A stretch of DNA of 64,000 nucleotides from Lunularia cruciata (Eukaryota > Streptophyta > Marchantiopsida > Lunulariales > Lunulariaceae), in assembly GCA_948567375.1 (NCBI GenBank), contig OX419756.1:38144333-38208332 (forward strand), read 5' to 3'. Shown piece after piece: positions 21,793 through 31,483 of this stretch. The notes under the pieces are model-generated. The model searched no databases and was not told where the DNA came from. It saw only the letters and a list, made by a program, of their open reading frames with translations. A program made the position numbers and the translations under genes. Position 1 is the stretch's first letter. Every line of letters starts with the position of its first letter.

Positions 21793-21983
21793 CTTAACCC
21801 CTCACTATCTTTCTTTTCTCAAGTTGCTCCAAGATTTTTCTCCTCCTCCATGCTTATGTCCACAACTGAAGCTCCAAGTGCTCCAAGAGCTCCAAGATTT
21901 TATAGCAACATCAAATCCTAGAGTGCATCTTAATCAAACTCTCATGGATAGTTTATCCATAAGTTGAAAGATTATCTCCATCA

Positions 21984-22440
21984 CTAATCTTGAGAACTAG
22001 TTGATGAAGGTGGTAGTATTTTTGTAGTTGTACTAAGACTCTCTCCAAGATCCCTCACCAAAGTCTCCAAAGGTGCTTTAACTCCACTACACTCATGTCC
22101 TTTTGGAAGTCCTTCTACTCCACAAACCTCACACAACTCCTTGGTCTTAGATCTTCTCCCTCCCAATCTTAGTGAAGAAGGTCCAACATACAAACCCAAC
22201 TCAAGTAACCCTCTCATTTCCCTCAATATCTTGCTATTAAAGGTCAAAAGACATGAACTTGCCTTATGTTCCTTCTCTCCACATAGAAAGCACTTAGACT
22301 CACTCTTTCCTCCAAGTGGTGTAGGTTTTTGGATCCTCTCAACACTCTCTTCAAATTCTATTCTACACTCTCTTTTCCTCAAATCCACCCGTAAAATCAC
22401 CTCATACCCCTAGGGAACCTTGCATAGCCTCAATTTCCAC
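21984..22440 (-). pseudogene. Zinc-finger ORF upstream of gag in copy 1c
   Basis: Homologous to 2020-2493. The knuckle CFLCGEKEHKASSC keeps its CCHC spacing (C-x2-C-x4-H-x4-C). The start corresponding to the ATG at 2020 reads ATA here and a TAG falls 16 codons later, so the open part begins at about 22400. The ORF ends about 190 bp before gag. Confidence 0.65.
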
Positions 22441-23317
22441 TCTTGGTGACCCTCTATGTTCCAAAGATGAGTCTAAACACTCAAATATGCTCTTTGTTCC
22501 TCTCACACTCCTCATGCATGAAATCTAAACTCTACAGAATTAATCCTTCCTCACAATGTCAGTCAAATCTCATAATTGGTATATCACAATCCTCTAAAAC
22601 TTTTTTACACTTGATCAAAACTCTAGGGTGTCCCTCCCTGAAAAATTTCAGATCTTTCCATTGAGCCATTTGGCCTAGGCACATTTCTATTCAGCACACA
22701 TATTTTAGATTTGGTCTGAAAACTACCCCCCTCACTTTAAAAACAAGTAACTCTTTGCTCAAGAATGATCTATATCTAATTTTTGTGTCAACAAGTAGGA
22801 TACAATGTACTAAATTGTCTTGGAAAGTTTCACTAAAATACACTGAAAATTGAAGAAATGGCAGACTCTATACAATTTTCTAGAGAGCATGTAATTGTGG
22901 GAGCAGTTTACCCTATCAACTTTCAAAAATTCTAGCTCAGTGCACATAGTAGCTCTCACAATAATTTCAAGTGTGAGAAATGGAAGATAACCCAAGCTTT
23001 CATTTTTAGAAATCTCAATTCCAGATCCCAAACTTGGGATTTTGCCCAAAATCACCTTAATCCCCAAAATCTGCAATCCATCTCACACAATCTCCCCAAA
23101 TCCTCTCAAGTGTACAAGATGTACAAAATCATCTCAAAGACATCATAATGAACTACAAGATATAAAAATGGATCCAAATTCTCTAGCATAAGTTCAGCCC
23201 TCTCCTCCCCTAAAGTTCTTCCCAAGTGAGCTCTCATAGCCTCCTTCTATCTAATATAGAATTATACGTGGAACATTATCTTGCCTTCTAAAGAGGTCCC
23301 GACAATGGAACCCAAAA

Positions 23318-24009
23318 TGTGAGCCGGCTTGTCTTTCACTCAAGATGAAACTTTCATGGCTATTATGGTAGCACACCATGGACTAAGAAGGCAAGGAACC
23401 CCAACTCCATCATACTCCTCCAAGGCTAACACTCCAAGACTCAAGACATTACTCACTAAACAACTCAATGAGAGAGAGATAGTTGCAAATGAGAGGATGA
23501 TGAGTACTTCCTCACCCCTTGTTTGTATATTTGTGAAATAGTTACGCACCAAAGTTACTAATTATTAGAGTAACTCAAGTTACTAGGCTAAAAGTCAAAT
23601 AAAGTCAAAAATTATAAAAGAATATCTATCTGCATAGGTTTATTCCACTAAGCATGTGATCTTATCTTGACCCAACCACTAAGTCAAGGATTCCATTACA
23701 TGGGCTATCCTTGGACTATAGAAGAATCCAAGACAAAAAGGTTTGCAGGCTCAAGATTTCTCAACTCTTTCCTCAAAGCCAAACACCTAAGAATAATACC
23801 AATTCAACACACTAGAATCCAAAATAGTGGTGCTCATCTTTTCCACTTCCTCTAAAGTAAGATCTCCTTTATCTTAGCTATGACTTACTTTAGCTAATCA
23901 TGACTAATGTAAAACTATCCTTTATCTTTGTATAAATTATATCTCTCAAGTACTTGTAATACAAAACTAAATATCACAGTACCACACACATGCACAAATG
24001 GGTGTTATA
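23318..24009 (-). repeat. 5' LTR of copy 1c
   Basis: A full 692 bp LTR: plus-strand start TGTGAGCCGG, end GTGTTATA. Immediately left of it (23296-23316) lies the reverse complement of the tRNA-Asp-like primer-binding region. Confidence 0.9.
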
Positions 24010-24199
24010 GGGCAGAGTGGCGACAACAATTCAATATGACAAGCACTTATGTGGAAGGCAAGAAGCAACTTGCAAATGCATTCATCAAAATGCCAATGGC
24101 AAACCATTTGGTTGTGAAGGTCAAGATGAACTCAAGTTCTAGCCAAAGATTCTAATTGCTACAAAAATAGATCCACAAATGGTAGGAGCTCAATCATCC

Positions 24200-25370
24200 A
24201 AAGGCATCACCAACAACCAAGGACTCACTTTTTGTGATGGTAAAATTATGGATCGTAAATGCCCCAAAATTATGCACCACTATCTTAGATGAATGTCATG
24301 ATTCTGCCATTGCAAGTCATGTCAGAGTAGACAAGACCTTGGATACAATCCAACGCCATTACTATTGGCCCAAGATGAGCAACAATGTGATGGAATATGT
24401 TTGGAGTTGCCTACTTTTTCAATAGAACAAAGCCTCTAATCAAGCTCTTGTAGGACTACTACAACCTCTCCCTACTCCTACACAACCTTGGCAATAGGTG
24501 AGTATAGATCTAGTCTGTGAATTGCCCAAGACCACCTCAGGCTTTGACTCCATCATAGTATTTTTGACCGACTTAGCAAAATGATTTATGTACGTTCTAC
24601 CACCAAGGATGAGACGGTTCCACAACTAGCTCAATTGTACTTAGATACAGTCTTCTCTCACCATGGCTTGTCTCAAGTGCTCATCACCAATAGAGGCACT
24701 CAATTTACTAGTCTATTTTGGAGAACACTCTTTGGTTTCTTCAAAACCAAATTAACCATGTCCACAACTAACCATCCATAGACCAGTGGCCAAACAAAGT
24801 GGGCTAATTGCACTATTGAAGATATGCTTTGGAGCTTCACCTTAGATGAGCAAGAAAGGTGAGACACTTTACTTCCATTGGTGGAATTTGCTTATAACAA
24901 TTTAGTAAATGCTTCCACCCAACTCACACCATTCTTCCTCATGTATGGTGAGCATCCTTTCACACCTTTGAGCTTGATAAAGATTTGTCTGGTGACTACC
25001 AAGGTTGATGTGGTCAACTCTTTTGTTTCAAGAATCTAACAAGGCATGGAGAATGCCAAAAATAGGTTGCAGATTGCCAAAAATTGACAAAAGCAATATG
25101 CCAATGCACATCATAGGCACATGGAGTTTGAGGTGTGAGATCAGGTTTGGCTGTCAACAACCAAGCTCACATTAGTTGGTCCTTGCAAGCTCAGATCTTG
25201 CTTTCTTGGGCCATTTCTCATTCTTTGTCAAATCGGTGATATGGCCCATCACCTCAAGCTACCACTACACATGAAAATCCATCTAGTGTTCCATATCTCC
25301 CTCCTATGCAGATATGCAACCTGACTAGGCCACTGTCCCTCCATACAAGACATTTGACCTTGCCTAACAC
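24200..25370 (+). pseudogene. Integrase of copy B (broken)
   Basis: Zinc finger: ECHDSAIASHVRVDKTLDTIQRHYYWPKM (the first His lies in CHDS), then VWSCLLF. Core: SIDLVCELPKTTSGFDS (first Asp), LITNRGTQFTSLFW (second Asp changed to Asn), NHP, stop, TSGQTKWANCTIEDML (third acid changed to Ala). The C-terminal GPF/Y-like part is LRSCFLGPFLILCQIGD. Two of the three catalytic acids are lost, in addition to stop codons. Confidence 0.8.
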
Positions 25371-25570
25371 TCATTGATGGCATGGAAGAATACAAAGTTG
25401 AATGCATTCTCCAAAAATGCATCCATGGGACTTGTCACCTACATGTGGAATATCTCATACAATGGAAAGGTTACCCACTATATGAGGCAACATAGGAGCC
25501 AGCAGCCAACTTGACCCACGCACCAATGTTAGTAAAATCTTTTGAGCAGTAGCTTCACAACAAGGACGTT
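25371..25570 (+). pseudogene. Chromodomain of copy B (broken)
   Basis: MEEYKVECILQKC ... VEYLIQWKGYPLYEAT, stop, EPAANLTHAP matches the chromodomain consensus. The Trp of the ATWEP motif is a stop (TGG to TAG). Confidence 0.85.
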
Positions 25571-25577
25571 GTGTCTT

Positions 25578-25590
25578 AAAAGGAGGGAGG
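25578..25590 (+). promoter_or_regulatory. Polypurine tract, copy B
   Basis: AAAAGGAGGGAGG, two bases before the 3' LTR start. This is the expected primer site for plus-strand DNA synthesis. Confidence 0.85.
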
Positions 25591-25592
25591 TT

Positions 25593-26343
25593 TGTAATAC
25601 CAATAACTAGACACATGATCTAGAGATGAAATTTGGTTTGGTAGCATATAGGATGATTTTATACATGATGGACTAAGTAGATCAAGTGGAGGTATAACCA
25701 AACTAGTACTTCTACTAATAGGCCAAAAACTAGAACATGCTTGAAGACTTTAGAATCAATAGCTAAACATATTATATAAAGATAGAGTTTGGATTGGTGA
25801 CATTTGGAAGGATGGTACACATAATGGATGAAGTAGATTAGGTAGAGGTATCACCAAAGAGCACTTCTACAAATATGGTAGAAACCAAAATAGGCTTGAA
25901 AACTTCCGAGGCAATTTTGGAGGCCTAAACAGATGAATTAGATCTCAAGAATGTGCAAAATTCCTCCTTCCATAAATAGGGGAAAGGTTGGCCTCTCCCT
26001 CTCCCTTGGTTTGTCTCACCAAGAGCTTTCCAATGGTACCTCACCCATGTGATTTTGAGATTCTTATGGGAAGATTCCCTAAAAGATTCCCTCTAGTCAA
26101 AGCCTATTTGACCAACCAGATGGGACCAGGATCAACATGTCACCCATCCAAGCAAGTAATCTAAGGGTGGAGCTCATTCATAGCTCACCTATCCATGTAC
26201 CTAATCCTATGGTGGAGCATCCTTGGAGGAGATCCTCTTTGGCTATATCATAAAGAGAAGGTGCTCCCTTGGGGCACCAAAGTTTGGAGTATGAAACCTA
26301 TGTTTTCTCTTGTGTGTTTCTTTGCTATCCTTGGAACATTACA
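25593..26343 (+). repeat. 3' LTR of copy B (family 2)
   Basis: A 751 bp LTR, TGTAATACC...GGAACATTACA. The first ~315 bp is an imperfect tandem duplication of a ~157 bp unit (25601-25757 and 25758-25915). A TATA-like CTATATCATAAAG lies near 26243. Confidence 0.9.
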
Positions 26344-26386
26344 CTCCTCCACCTATGTGTAGTGTATGAGTAGATTCTATGAAGTT

Positions 26387-27414
26387 TTTCACGCCATTTG
26401 TAGTGTCGCATCTAGATTGCTCGGACATTAGAGTTGTAGTGATAATAGTTAGAACTTTTTCAGCAGTTTCTTAGAGATTACTTTCCAACAGCCAGATTTT
26501 TTGTTCAATGTACTGACTTCACGGTGGGGCTCACCATCACTTTGCACTCTTTGCACCATTGAGTGTGTTGTCAGCAAGACCGTTAGGGTTTCAGACCTAG
26601 CTCAAGTCCATGGGTATACTTTTGAAGTGCAGCTCTAGAGAGCTCACTTCTTTGATGTTGAGCCTTTGAGTTCTTGGCTATGGTGGACAAAGGCTTGCAA
26701 GCATGACCTGGATTCTCTTAGCTAGAGTGGGTGTGGCTTGACTGTAATTAGTGCCCAATTGTTGGCAGTTTATAGAGTGATAGATTGATTACTGATCTGA
26801 GTTGAGTGTATTTGAGAGTTGTAAACAATCTAATTACATCAAAGAAGTGAAATCAAGCAGAAATTGAATGCAAGAACTTTGAGTGTTGGTGGTAGTTCCA
26901 AGTTTGGTGGATCATTGGTAGCTCAATTGAAGTTCAATTTTTCCTTGGCGTGCAGAAGCTTGTTGCTTGATGCAGATTTGGAAGTAAGGCAGTGTGCGGA
27001 AGTGCTTGCCAATTTTTGAGCAAAGAAGAAGCAATTTTTGAGTAGTGGTTTTGATTTTGAGCTCAAGAAGTGAAGGTAGGACCAATCTGTTGTGGCTTTG
27101 AGGCTACAAAGGCCTAGAAGAGCTAGCAAGCCAGCTTGCTAGTGTGAGGCTAGCTAGTTTAGAGTAGATCTTGGTCATTGGTTGGCAAAATCTGCCCATA
27201 CTGCTAGATTGTACGCAACAAGGTTTGACCCTTAGATCTCTTGTTTATAGACTGGTGCCCTAGCCAATTGGTCTACCCTCACTTGTTGTCCTAGTGATTG
27301 TGCCATTGCTATCTATACACTTTTAGCTTTGGCTAGGAGAGGTAGTTTGATCCCATTCTTGGTGATCTTGGTAGCTTAGGACTTAGATACAAACTTCTCT
27401 TATGTCAAATGCCA
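26387..27414 (+). repeat. LTR of the older DNMT-element copy
   Basis: Starts at TTTCACGCC, where the younger copy has TGTCACGCC, and ends ATGCCA before the putative primer-binding site TGGTGGAAGAGTC at 27417. The boundary is tentative because no second LTR is present. Confidence 0.55.
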
Positions 27415-27863
27415 AATGGTGGAAGAGTCAATCCCATGTTGTTTTATGAGATGGAGGTTTTTGTTTAGATTTCTTGTGATTGGACCCCCTCCATTCTTTG
27501 CTTCTTGTTTGTGCACCATGTTTTTGTAAGGTGCCCTGAATTTTGAGCATTGGTGCTCTGGTGTGCTCTTGATAGTGAAGCTGGAGTAATGACCAGTCAA
27601 ACTAACTTTGTTTCTCTTCAGGGAGGCAAGAAGTGATGACCTGCAGATTGTGAGAGTGCGTGTTGTGATGGCAGGTTACAGGTTGCACTTTCCCCTAGTG
27701 TAGTTATCTTCATTAGAGTTACATTAGTGGGTGGTGTTCCGAGGGTATTGGCACTTGGTGGTGCTTAGTTGGTGTTGGCACTTGATGGTGTACTTGCAAT
27801 TGTGACTTACGGTTGTAGTTTGTGGTTCTGGTTTGCGGTTGCAATTGCGGTTACTTTGTCACA

Positions 27864-28240
27864 ATGGAGTTCATTGGGGATTCTAGAGGAGTTATCCTTG
27901 CAATACGCAATGGGTTAACTTGGAGTGGCACTCAGTATCAGCTTGTATCTCAGGTCCCAATGAGTGAAGAGATTGACTTTGAGTTGGAGTTTGACACAAA
28001 AGCTGATTCAATTGAGAGTGCACTGGTGTGTCTGCACAGTTGTTGTGGGACATGGACAAGATTTATGGGGCCTCCAAAGACCCTAGGCGTTACTATGGTC
28101 CAATGGGTACCATTTAGTTGGATAACTTCATCCAAGAGTTTGATAGTTGGTGTGATCTGCAAAAAATACGGAACCCTACTTTGTTTACACCCTTCATGGC
28201 ATGGAAAGAGTTGTTTCAGCATTTGGAGAATCCGCCAATA
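27864..28240 (+). pseudogene. gag start of the older DNMT-element copy (truncated)
   Basis: MEFIGDSRGVILAIRNGLTW and on to DTKADSIESAL parallels the younger copy at 56884-57045. A one-base loss near 28025 shifts the frame afterwards. The ATG at 27864 corresponds to ACG at 56881, so it is unclear whether it is the ancestral start or a product of CG decay. Confidence 0.65.
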
Positions 28241-28281
28241 ATCACAAACAAGACAGGGGCCCCATATGGTGATATGCTAGG

Positions 28282-29076
28282 TTAGATGAACCCTTTCTGC
28301 AGCATCTCCTCAATTTGAGTCTTACACTCCTCCAACTCATGAGGTGATAGGCAATATGAGGCCTTACAAGGAGGCGTCTTCCCCGGAAGTGTCTCAATTT
28401 TGTGATTTACTCGCCGCTTTGGTGGTAATCCTGAGGGTAGATCATCAGGAAAGACATCTTGAAACTCATCCACCACATCCTTCAATTTCTCAAGAATTTG
28501 TCCATTGAGTTGTGCATTCTGGACTTCTCTTATTAGACCCATAAAACATCTATCGGTCTTACAGACAGTTGCCGTCCCTACAACATATAGAGGCAGTTTC
28601 TGCCTGTGTGATTTTTCTTTAACCCCAATGATTGACCATTGGTGGGTTCTCACTACTTTCTTCCTCCAATCTACCATAGGGTTGTATTGCTCCATCCATG
28701 GCATGCCTAAAATTGTGTCATAACAAGCTAACTATATCACTCGCCACTCAATTGCTTCCTGATATTCTCCTACACAAGGTGTTACCCATCTAGGTAATGA
28801 TTCAATCCTCTCAGTTTGCCCATTTGGTAACTCTACTTCTTCACTTCCATCTCTCTCTAGATCCATTCCTAATCTTATTGCAACAAAGTGAGACAAGAAA
28901 TTCTCTGTTGCTCCCGGATCTATTAATACTCTTACTTGATTACCTTCTAGCATTCCATTCACGACAATCAATTGTGAGGTTGCCTTTCGAGATCTTTGTG
29001 CATTATTCTTCTTCCTTCCCTCACTTCTTTGCTTCCTTATTGAGCCAGTAAGGCCACAAGGTACCTTTACTGGCAA
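28282..29076 (-). pseudogene. Protease and RT start of copy C
   Basis: Two open stretches in one region: 29076-28732 with VLIDPGATENFLSHFVAIRL (protease active site DPG), and 28704-28282 with MPWMEQYNPMVDWRKKVV, FQDVFPDDLPSGLPPKRRVN, GKTPPCKASYCLSPHELEEC and MLQKGFI, the start of RT. A single stop near 28730 separates them. RT is cut within the APVLFVKKK block. Confidence 0.8.
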
Positions 29077-29084
29077 TCTTCGTT

Positions 29085-30160
29085 TTCCAAAGTGATTTCC
29101 ACCTCCTCCTCTTCAATGTGCCTCTCCATGTTGTTCAAAGGTCACCTCAACGAAGGCTGAGGGCCTCTAGGGAAACAAGTGCGATAGTTGGTAGATATGT
29201 GCCCAATACGGCCACAATTGTAACAACGGTGTTGTTCTCCTCAAGTCCCTTCTCCTCGTGGGACTCCATCTCTTTGTTCTTCTACCCGTCCCTGCTCCCC
29301 TTGAAGCGGTTGTGCTCCTCGATCCTGAAATCAAAGGTTGCCCAATTCCATCGGTACTAGTCCCCCCATGTGTGGCATTTCTGCCCAATAATGTTGAGGT
29401 GGAGCTACTCCTTCACCTCCACCTAATGCTCCTGCTATTCTCTACGCACAAGCAATGGCTTCAAATACCATGCGAGGATTTTGCACCTTGACTTCTTGGC
29501 AAATCCGCTCTTTCAACCCTCGTTTGAAATTTTTGAGAGCCTCTGCTGGACTCATGTCGGTAATTGCAACTTGTAGATCCAGAAATGCCTCCACATACCC
29601 TTGTATGCTATTCTTTTGTCTCAATCCCCATAGTCGAGTTCAAGCCATTTGCACAGAATCCACCGATTGGAAATTCTTGAGCAGTCCTTCTTGCATTGCT
29701 GTCCATGTGACCTCCCTTCTCTCTGCCAGCATGGATAGTTCCCAAGCATCATACCATGTGAGGGCTTTATTGGTCAAGTACCCACATGCAAACATGCCTG
29801 CAACATGCTCTGTGATCTCTGTTGAGAACAATCAAAAATATCGATTCATTCTTGAGATCCAATTTTCCACTACTCCCATCATATGTTGCCCCTTGTAAGG
29901 CTCAATGTTGCAGGTCTTCTTCATCCGGAGTAGCAATGTGGCTTCATCGTTGATAGGGTTTGTAGGCACGGGTGCCTCTCCAAGAACTTCAGTCGCAGAT
30001 ACCGAGGTTTGAGACGGCTCTTCTCCTTGTATGGCTTGATCGTTCTTGAGGATCTGCACTTGACTTTGTAATGTCTCCATGGTCATCTTAATCTCTCAAA
30101 ATTCATTCAACATGCATTGCATTCCTTGCACCAACTCTTGCAATTGCGGATCCATGGTTC
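29085..30160 (-). pseudogene. gag of copy C (broken)
   Basis: Reading frames 30086-29832, 29831-29640 and 29624-29442 join through single stops. They give VQILKNDQAIQGEEPSQTSV, MKKTCNIEPYKGQHMMGVVE, FACGYLTNKALTWYDAWELS, RREVTWTAMQEGLLKNFQSV, SIQGYVEAFLDLQVAITDMS and NFKRGLKERICQEV. A zinc knuckle CYNCGRIGHISTNYRTC follows near 29180-29235. Confidence 0.8.
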
Positions 30161-30239
30161 CTGCAACACTCAACTACTAATATGTACTTCAATACATAGT
30201 CAATATGATCACTCTAGAAGGTGCACGAACTATCGGAAC

Positions 30240-30627
30240 TACCATTGGGACCTCCAACGCTATCACTCATTGATAATACTCCTCACTAAAATTCCTAACC
30301 ACAAAATCTCGAAACATCACTTTTGGTCTCACTACATAACGGATTTCTACTTGAGTATTGAAAGGGAGCGGATTTGGAGTATTCATATCCATTACATCAT
30401 AATAGAATGTAGATTGTCAAATCCCACTCTCTGTCATATATCACCACAGGTAGAATCACCGGGTTTGGTGAGTTCATCACTTTGTCCATGAATTCTACAC
30501 CAAAATGATAAACTAGCAATACCCTCATCTTCTCATGCTGGATGTACATAACCTTGATGTGGAATGGATTTGAGAATGGAAAGCTAGGTGCGGGAAATTG
30601 TCCTCTCGGTGCATCCATCCCATCCAC
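30240..30627 (-). pseudogene. ORF upstream of gag in copy C
   Basis: MDGMDAPRGQFPAPSFPFSN to REWDLTIYILL (30627-30397), then a stop and a continuation matching copy B 16450-16610. Same unrecognised family as in copies B and E. Confidence 0.55.
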
Positions 30628-30745
30628 TCTCTAAAGTCCTTCCTAAGTCTTGCAATTTCTCTATGTTCTCCACCTCAAATTACTCAGTTTCAGTAGTTTA
30701 TGCTATTCCAAGAGGGGTGGTCCACTCTCTTGGACTAAAACACTT

Positions 30746-30757
30746 GCTTTGATACCA
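30746..30757 (-). promoter_or_regulatory. Primer-binding site, copy C
   Basis: TGGTATCAAAGC on the minus strand, one base from the initiator tRNA-Met site, directly inside the 5' LTR. Confidence 0.8.
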
Positions 30758-30758
30758 T

Positions 30759-31483
30759 TGTAATACTCCGAGGACAAGAGGAGAGAGAAAACACAGATTG
30801 CACACTCAAACAATCGATGCCCCAAGGGAGCACCTTCTCTTTATTTTATAGACAAAGAGGATCTCCTCCAAGGAAGCTCCACCATAGGATTAGGGACATA
30901 GATAGGTGACATTTCAGCAAGCTCCACCCTTGGATTACTTACTTGGATGGGTGACATGTCTGGTCTAGGTCCTATCTGGTTGGTCAAACAAGCTTTGATC
31001 GGAGGGAATCTTCCTATAGGAATCTCAGAATCACATGAGTAAGGTACCGTTGGAAAGCTCTCGACGAGACAAAGCAAGTGGGAGGGAAGGCTAGCCTTTC
31101 CTCCATTGGGGGGGAATCTACACATTTTTGAGGCCTAATTCATCCATTTAGGCCTTGAAATTGCCTTCCAAGATTTCAGGCATATTTCGGTTCCTACTCT
31201 ATTAGTAGAAGTCCCCTTTTGGTGATACCTCTTTCTGATCTGTTTAGTCCATCATGTGTAAAATCCTTCCAGATGTTACCAAACCAATTCTCACCTTTAA
31301 ATCATATGTCTAGCTATTGGTTCTAAGATTCTCAAGTCTATTTTGGTTTCTGCCCTATTAGTAGAAGTACTCTTTTGGTGATACTTCTATCTGATCTATT
31401 TTGACCATCATGTATAACATCATTCTAGATGTTACCAAACCAAATTTCACATCTAGATCATATGGCTAGCTCTTGGTATTACA
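30759..31483 (-). repeat. 5' LTR of copy C (family 2)
   Basis: A 725 bp LTR ending TTGGTATTACA at 31483 on the plus strand. It has the same internal ~157 bp tandem duplication as the copy B LTRs (31165-31320 and 31321-31483). Confidence 0.85.

Larger units (their letters stand above)
19631..24009 (-). mobile_element. Family 1 Ty3 element nested in copy B (copy 1c)
   Basis: An inverted LTR element with 5' LTR 24009-23318 and 3' LTR 20290-19631 (minus-strand sense), an upstream zinc-finger ORF (22400-21984), gag (21792-21010) and RNase H (about 21010-20359). Flanks share GGGC (19627-19630 and 24010-24013), a 4-5 bp target duplication; removal restores the RNase H frame of copy B. The zinc knuckle, protease and RT have been deleted, as have integrase and the first ~40 bp of the 3' LTR. 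It is therefore a defective derivative. Confidence 0.9.
19200..24130 (+). pseudogene. RNase H of copy B, interrupted by a family 1 element
   Basis: The first part (19200-19630) reads LAIDASSIATRAVLQQEW, YHTIEREELAIVLATKHGKHYL, VEIDHKPLLYLKTQ and ends HHQI, stop, WA. After the nested element (19631-24009) the same domain continues WAEWRQQFNMTSTYVEG up to about 24110. The stop just before the insertion is TGA in place of CGA, a CG-to-TG change. Confidence 0.85.
11121..26343 (+). mobile_element. Chromovirus copy B (family 2), nearly complete with three nested insertions
   Basis: Both LTR ends are readable. The 5' LTR starts TGTCATACCAATAGC at 11121 and the 3' LTR ends ...GGAACATTACA at 26343. 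The element is flanked by a perfect 5 bp duplication, CTCCT (11116-11120 and 26344-26348). Removing B joins the gag of copy D across the site. Inside B lie a 3.8 kb TG...CA element (11223-15018), a solo family 3 LTR (15668-16079) and a family 1 copy (19631-24009). The order of genes is upstream ORF, gag, protease, RT, RNase H, integrase, chromodomain. All are decayed. Confidence 0.9.
26387..28240 (+). mobile_element. Older, truncated copy of the DNMT-bearing Ty3 element
   Basis: Homologous along its length to 55108-57258 of the DNMT element: LTR (26387-27414), leader and the first part of gag. It lacks a ~325 bp LTR segment (55820-56145 of the other copy). It is cut off at about 28240, where inverted sequence of copy C begins, so whether it carried the methyltransferase cannot be seen. 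CG sites of the younger copy are widely TG or CA here. The left boundary abuts gag remnants of copy D. Confidence 0.85.
28241..31483 (-). mobile_element. Chromovirus copy C (family 2, minus strand), 5' half
   Basis: Minus-strand order from the right: 5' LTR (31483-30759), primer-binding site (30757-30746), upstream ORF, gag, zinc knuckle, protease and the first part of RT, truncated near 28241 at the junction with the DNMT-element remnant. It is the best preserved family 2 copy. On its right, inverted RNase H/integrase sequence of copy E continues directly, so C probably inserted into E. Confidence 0.85.
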
